A stretch of DNA of 33,694 bases, from assembly GCF_001419745.1 (NCBI RefSeq), contig NZ_LIRJ01000462.1, positions 1-33,694 of the forward strand, in the 5' to 3' direction. Position 1 is the first letter of the stretch, and each line of letters begins with the position of its first letter. This document shows, piece by piece, positions 30,990 through 33,694 of the stretch. The DNA is from Streptomyces silaceus (lineage in GTDB: Bacteria > Actinomycetota > Actinomycetes > Streptomycetales > Streptomycetaceae). The translations under genes were made by a program, and so were the position numbers. The notes beneath the pieces are model-generated. The model was not told the origin of the DNA and did no database searches. It saw only the letters and a program-made list of their open reading frames with translations.

Positions 30990-31891
30990 CCCTGGCTCCC
31001 TTCCGGCGAACCGGCCATGTGACACCGGATCTCCTGCGACGGCGGACCCGCCGTGCCCCACAGGTCGGACAGCTCCGGGACGCGGCGCCACACCCGGGCG
31101 ATCCAGCGGTCCTCGACGACCTGCGCGACCTCGGAGGTGTACTCGCACACGAGCCCGGTCGGATCGGTGAAATAGGAGAAGGTGTTGTTGCCGGGCCCGT
31201 GCCGGCCCGGACCCCACTGCGGGACGATCCCGTGGTGGCGCAGCCGCCCCAGGCCCCGCATGAAGTGGTCGAGTGAACTCATCTCGTACGCCACGTGGTT
31301 GAGGGACACCCACTCGGCCTGGTTGAACGCGACGCAGTGGTGGTCGGCGTTGCACCGCAGGAACGCCATCTGGTGCTCGGACCAGTCCGAGACCCGCAGG
31401 CCGAGCACGTCGCGGTAGAAGGCGACGGAGGCGTCGATGTCGGGGGTGTTGAGGACGGCGTGCGTGACGCCCACGGGCACCGCGCCGTCCCGGCCGCGCG
31501 GTGCCACCGCCCAGGTGTCGGCGGACAGCTCGATCACGCGGCCCTCGTGGTCGGCGAAGCGCAGGCCGTGGCCGCCGCCCACCTGGTCGAGCGGTCCGGG
31601 GCCCGCGAGCAGCGCGATCCCGCGCGCCTCCAGGCGCCGCGCGGCCTCGTCGACCTCGGCGGGGGTGGCCACCGCGAAGGAGAGCCGGCCGAGCCCGGTG
31701 CGGTCGGAGCGGGTGAGCTGGAGCGCGTGGTGCTCCTCGCCGGTGCCGCGCAGCCAGCTCGCGCCGCGCTCGGCCTCGACGACCTCCAGGCCCCAGGCGT
31801 CCTCGTAGAAGTCGGTGGCCTGGGTGAAGGCCGGGGTGAGCAGCTCGACGGAGCGCAGGGCGCGCAGCCGGGCTATCGGGGGGTGGGACAT
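30986..31891 (-). CDS. Extradiol ring-cleavage dioxygenase (VOC family)
   Basis: 301 residues made of two vicinal-oxygen-chelate modules (about 13-128 and 141-255). The C-terminal module holds the 2-His-1-Glu iron site: H144 (GVTHAVLNTPD), H199 (LNHVAYEM) and E250 (LVCEYTSE), as in catechol 2,3-dioxygenase and 2,3-dihydroxybiphenyl dioxygenase. The N-terminal module lacks an equivalent site, as usual. The enzyme opens a catecholic ring next to the diol using Fe(II) and O2. It lies between the aldehyde dehydrogenase (20 bases away) and the aspartate-dehydrogenase-like gene (overlap 4), and two genes from a hydrolase that could use its product. Family secure; the ring substrate is unknown. Confidence 0.93.
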   Translation of the reverse strand: MSHPPIARLRALRSVELLTPAFTQATDFYEDAWGLEVVEAERGASWLRGTGEEHHALQLTRSDRTGLGRLSFAVATPAEVDEAARRLEARGIALLAGPGPLDQVGGGHGLRFADHEGRVIELSADTWAVAPRGRDGAVPVGVTHAVLNTPDIDASVAFYRDVLGLRVSDWSEHQMAFLRCNADHHCVAFNQAEWVSLNHVAYEMSSLDHFMRGLGRLRHHGIVPQWGPGRHGPGNNTFSYFTDPTGLVCEYTSEVAQVVEDRWIARVWRRVPELSDLWGTAGPPSQEIRCHMAGSPEGSQG

Positions 31892-31911
31892 CGGAACTCC
31901 GGTGGGTGTGG

Positions 31912-33399
31912 TCAGTGGGCCCAGGGCAGCGGGGTCTCGGCGGTGCCCCAGTACAGGGACTTCTGGCGCTGGTAGGAGCGGATGCCGTCCCGGCCCTTCT
32001 CCCGGCCGAGGCCGCTGTCCTTCGTGCCGCCGAAGGGGGTGGAGATGCTGAACTGCTTGTACGTGTTGACCCAGACGGTCCCCGCGTCGACGCGGCGCGC
32101 GATCCGCCGGGCGGCCCGGTGGTCGCGGGTCCAGATGCCGCAGGCCAGGCCGTACACGGAGTCGTTGGCCTGGGCGACCAGGTCGTCCTCGTCGGCGAAG
32201 GGCAGCGCGACCAGGACGGGGCCGAAGATCTCCTCCTGGCAGGTGCGCGCGGAGTTGGGCAGCCCGTCCAGGACGGTCGGCAGGTAGTACGCGCCGTCCG
32301 CGTACGCCGGGCCTTCGGGCGCCGCCCCGCCGCACAGCACGCGCGCGCCCTCCGCGCGGGCGCGGTCGACGTATCCGGCGACCGCGTCCCGGTGCGCGTG
32401 GTGGACGAGCGGCGCCACCTGGGTGTCGGGGTCGGTGCCGGGGCCGACGCGCAGTTTCCGCACGCGCTCGACGAGTTCGCCGACGAAGTCCGCGTACAGC
32501 TCCCGCGCGACGAACAGGCGCGACCCGGCGACGCAGGACTGCCCGCTGGAGGAGAACACCCCGAACATCACCCCGGCCAGGGCCAGTTCGACGTCGGCGT
32601 CGGCGAGGACGACCGTCGGCGACTTGCCGCCCAGCTCCAGGGAGACGGGCATCAGCTTCTCGGCGGCGGCGTGCGCGATGGCGCGGCCCGTCGTGGTGCC
32701 GCCGGTGAAGGTGACCTTGCCGACGCGCGGATCCCGCACGATCGCGTCGCCGACCACGCTGCCGCGTCCCGGCAGCACCGACAACAGGCCCGGTGGAAGG
32801 CCGAGTTCGCCGAGGGCCCGGCTGACCAGGCGGCCCAGCGCGAGCGAGACGAGCGGGGTCCACTCAGCGGGCTTGAGCAGCACCGCGTTGCCGCCGGCGA
32901 GGGCCGGGGCGAGCTTCTGCGCGTCGCTTGCGACGGGGGAGTTCCAGGGGTTGACGGCGCCGACGACGCCGATCGGCTCGTGGACGCTGAGGGTGACGTA
33001 GGCGCCGCGCGCCGGGGTGATCGCCTCCTCGGCGGTCTCCAGGGCGGCCGCCGTGTAGCGGAAGGTCCCTGCGGCGCTGGCCACCAGAGCACGGGTCTCG
33101 GCGAGTGCCTTGCCGGTGTCGGCCGTCTGCAGCGCGGCCAGTTCCTCGGCGTCCTCCTCGATCAACGCGGCGACGCGGTACAGGAGTCGGGCCCGCTCGT
33201 GCGGCAGCAGCTCGCGCCAGCGCGGGTCGGCGGCGGCGCGGGCCGCGCCCTCGGCGGCCTCGGCGACCTCCTCGGCGGTGACGGCGTGCACGGTGGCGAG
33301 CACGCGGCCCGTGGCGGGGTCGACGGTGTCGGCGGGGGCGCCCGCGCCGCGCCGCCAGCGGCCCGCGATGAGGGCTTCGTCTGCGGGTGTTCGGGGCAT
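31912..33399 (-). CDS. Aldehyde dehydrogenase (NAD-dependent)
   Basis: 495 residues, full-length ALDH. It has NPWNSP (N153), the cofactor Lys in LLKPAEWTP (K176), FTGGTTTGR, the general base E255 (SLELGGKSP), catalytic C289 (SSSGQSCVAGSR), EEIFGPV and the C-terminal KDSGLGREKG. It resembles betaine-aldehyde or hydroxymuconic-semialdehyde dehydrogenases. First gene of the operon: a promoter with -35 TTGCGC and -10 TAGATT lies at 33554-33525 on the minus strand and carries the motif shared with the marR promoter. ATG at 33399 has AAGGAGG at correct spacing; the frame extends to 33516 without support. In an extradiol pathway it would oxidise a semialdehyde; substrate inferred only. Confidence 0.95.
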   Translation of the reverse strand: MPRTPADEALIAGRWRRGAGAPADTVDPATGRVLATVHAVTAEEVAEAAEGAARAAADPRWRELLPHERARLLYRVAALIEEDAEELAALQTADTGKALAETRALVASAAGTFRYTAAALETAEEAITPARGAYVTLSVHEPIGVVGAVNPWNSPVASDAQKLAPALAGGNAVLLKPAEWTPLVSLALGRLVSRALGELGLPPGLLSVLPGRGSVVGDAIVRDPRVGKVTFTGGTTTGRAIAHAAAEKLMPVSLELGGKSPTVVLADADVELALAGVMFGVFSSSGQSCVAGSRLFVARELYADFVGELVERVRKLRVGPGTDPDTQVAPLVHHAHRDAVAGYVDRARAEGARVLCGGAAPEGPAYADGAYYLPTVLDGLPNSARTCQEEIFGPVLVALPFADEDDLVAQANDSVYGLACGIWTRDHRAARRIARRVDAGTVWVNTYKQFSISTPFGGTKDSGLGREKGRDGIRSYQRQKSLYWGTAETPLPWAH

Positions 33400-33522
33400 G
33401 CGGATGCCTCCTTGCGGAGTGGGGCGGTCGGCCGGGGGAGCGGGGAAGGAACGGGCGGGCGCCGGGAGTTGGCGGGGCGTCCGGGCAGGCACCGGGAATC
33501 CGGTGCACTTGAGCAAGCGCTA

Positions 33523-33554
33523 GAAATCTAAGGGCTTAAATATCTGCGGCGCAA
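33523..33554 (-). promoter_or_regulatory. Promoter and operator-like motif of the 11-gene catabolic operon
   Basis: On the minus strand: -35 TTGCGC (33554-33549), an 18-base spacer and -10 TAGATT (33530-33525). TTTAAGCCCTTAGATTTC (33540-33523) overlaps the -10 and matches the marR-promoter motif at 14 of 18 positions in the same orientation. A further half-similar AAGCGCTAGA lies at 33515-33524. The leader to the aldehyde dehydrogenase ATG would be about 120 bases. The segment 33400-33522 otherwise shows no gene. Confidence 0.5.
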
Positions 33555-33630
33555 GACCCTGCCGTCGAACATTCCTCGACGATTTCCCTGTACAGACCCT
33601 TGACGTGCTCCGGCGTGCGGACGGTACAAC

Positions 33631-33643
33631 TTAAGCGCTAAGA
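33631..33643 (+). promoter_or_regulatory. Third copy of the shared motif, upstream of a possible divergent gene
   Basis: TTAAGCGCTAAGA matches the marR-promoter copy at 11 of 13 positions and the catabolic-operon copy at 11 of 13. A related TTGCGCTTA follows at 33649-33657. A TAAGAG -10-like box falls inside the motif, 11 bases before an ATG at 33656. Confidence 0.4.
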
Positions 33644-33655
33644 GACTTTGCGCTT

Positions 33656-33694
33656 ATGCGCCTCTCCGATCGGGCCGCCCGCCACCCCCATGGG
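33656..33694 (+). CDS. Possible start of a divergent gene, cut by the window edge
   Basis: ATG at 33656 opens 13 codons (MRLSDRAARHPHG) that run to the end of the window. There is no SD, but the upstream motif and -10-like box would give a leaderless or near-leaderless message, as for several other genes here. Too short to assign; it may not be a gene. Confidence 0.2.
   Translation, partial: MRLSDRAARHPHG

Noticed and set aside
1..33694. Integrated mobile element or phage
   Set aside because: No integrase, transposase, att-like duplication next to the tRNA-Leu, or abrupt base-composition change was seen.

Overview
The window looks like a chromosomal segment of a Streptomyces species (Actinomycetota). 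It has very high GC with strong third-position GC, chaplin genes, a mycothiol ligase gene (mshC), the actinobacterial families DUF3090, SCO1664 and DUF5703, and a PAC2-family ParJ-like gene. From memory, the mshC / SCO1664 / DUF3090 / phosphomutase / chaplin order matches the Streptomyces coelicolor SCO1662-SCO1676 neighbourhood. I see no insertion sequence, integrase, phage gene or CRISPR array.

Layout. 1-649: 3' end of a KdpD-type sensor kinase. 712-830: tRNA-Leu(GAG) on the minus strand with a shared terminator hairpin. 1019-2344: M20 metallopeptidase. 2473-3723: chaplin pair, a short ChpH-like gene behind a structured leader and a long sortase-anchored ChpC-like gene. 3818-7207: DUF5703 protein, an acidic conserved hypothetical and a RecD-like protein whose ATPase motifs are degenerate. 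7204-11519: aldo/keto reductase, LLM-class oxidoreductase, ferritin-like protein, CorA. 11573-14984: the conserved block histidine phosphatase, DUF3090, SCO1664-family kinase-like protein, MshC.

15144-20740 appears to be a lineage-specific insertion between mshC and parJ. It holds a secreted GH31 glycosidase with NEW3 and NPCBM modules, then on the minus strand a subtilisin-like protease without a signal peptide and a glutamine-rich protein. By eye the last two share a homologous C-terminal module of about 50 residues, which suggests a protease-partner pair. 20977-21960 is parJ.

22089-33399 is an accessory catabolic region. A FadR-type and a MarR-type regulator are divergently transcribed. 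They are followed by an 11-gene minus-strand operon read from 33399 down to 23474: aldehyde dehydrogenase, extradiol dioxygenase (VOC), aspartate-dehydrogenase-like protein, alpha/beta hydrolase, cupin, two short-chain dehydrogenases, TPP-dependent enzyme, VanB/PDR-type reductase, a 74-residue protein and a Rieske oxygenase. The set fits an aromatic pathway: Rieske oxygenase plus reductase attack, extradiol ring cleavage, hydrolysis, then aldehyde and TPP-enzyme steps. The substrate cannot be read from the sequence. An 18-base motif overlapping the -10 box is shared by the marR promoter and the promoter of the distant aldehyde dehydrogenase end, and is echoed in front of a possible divergent gene at the right edge. 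This ties the regulator to the whole unit.
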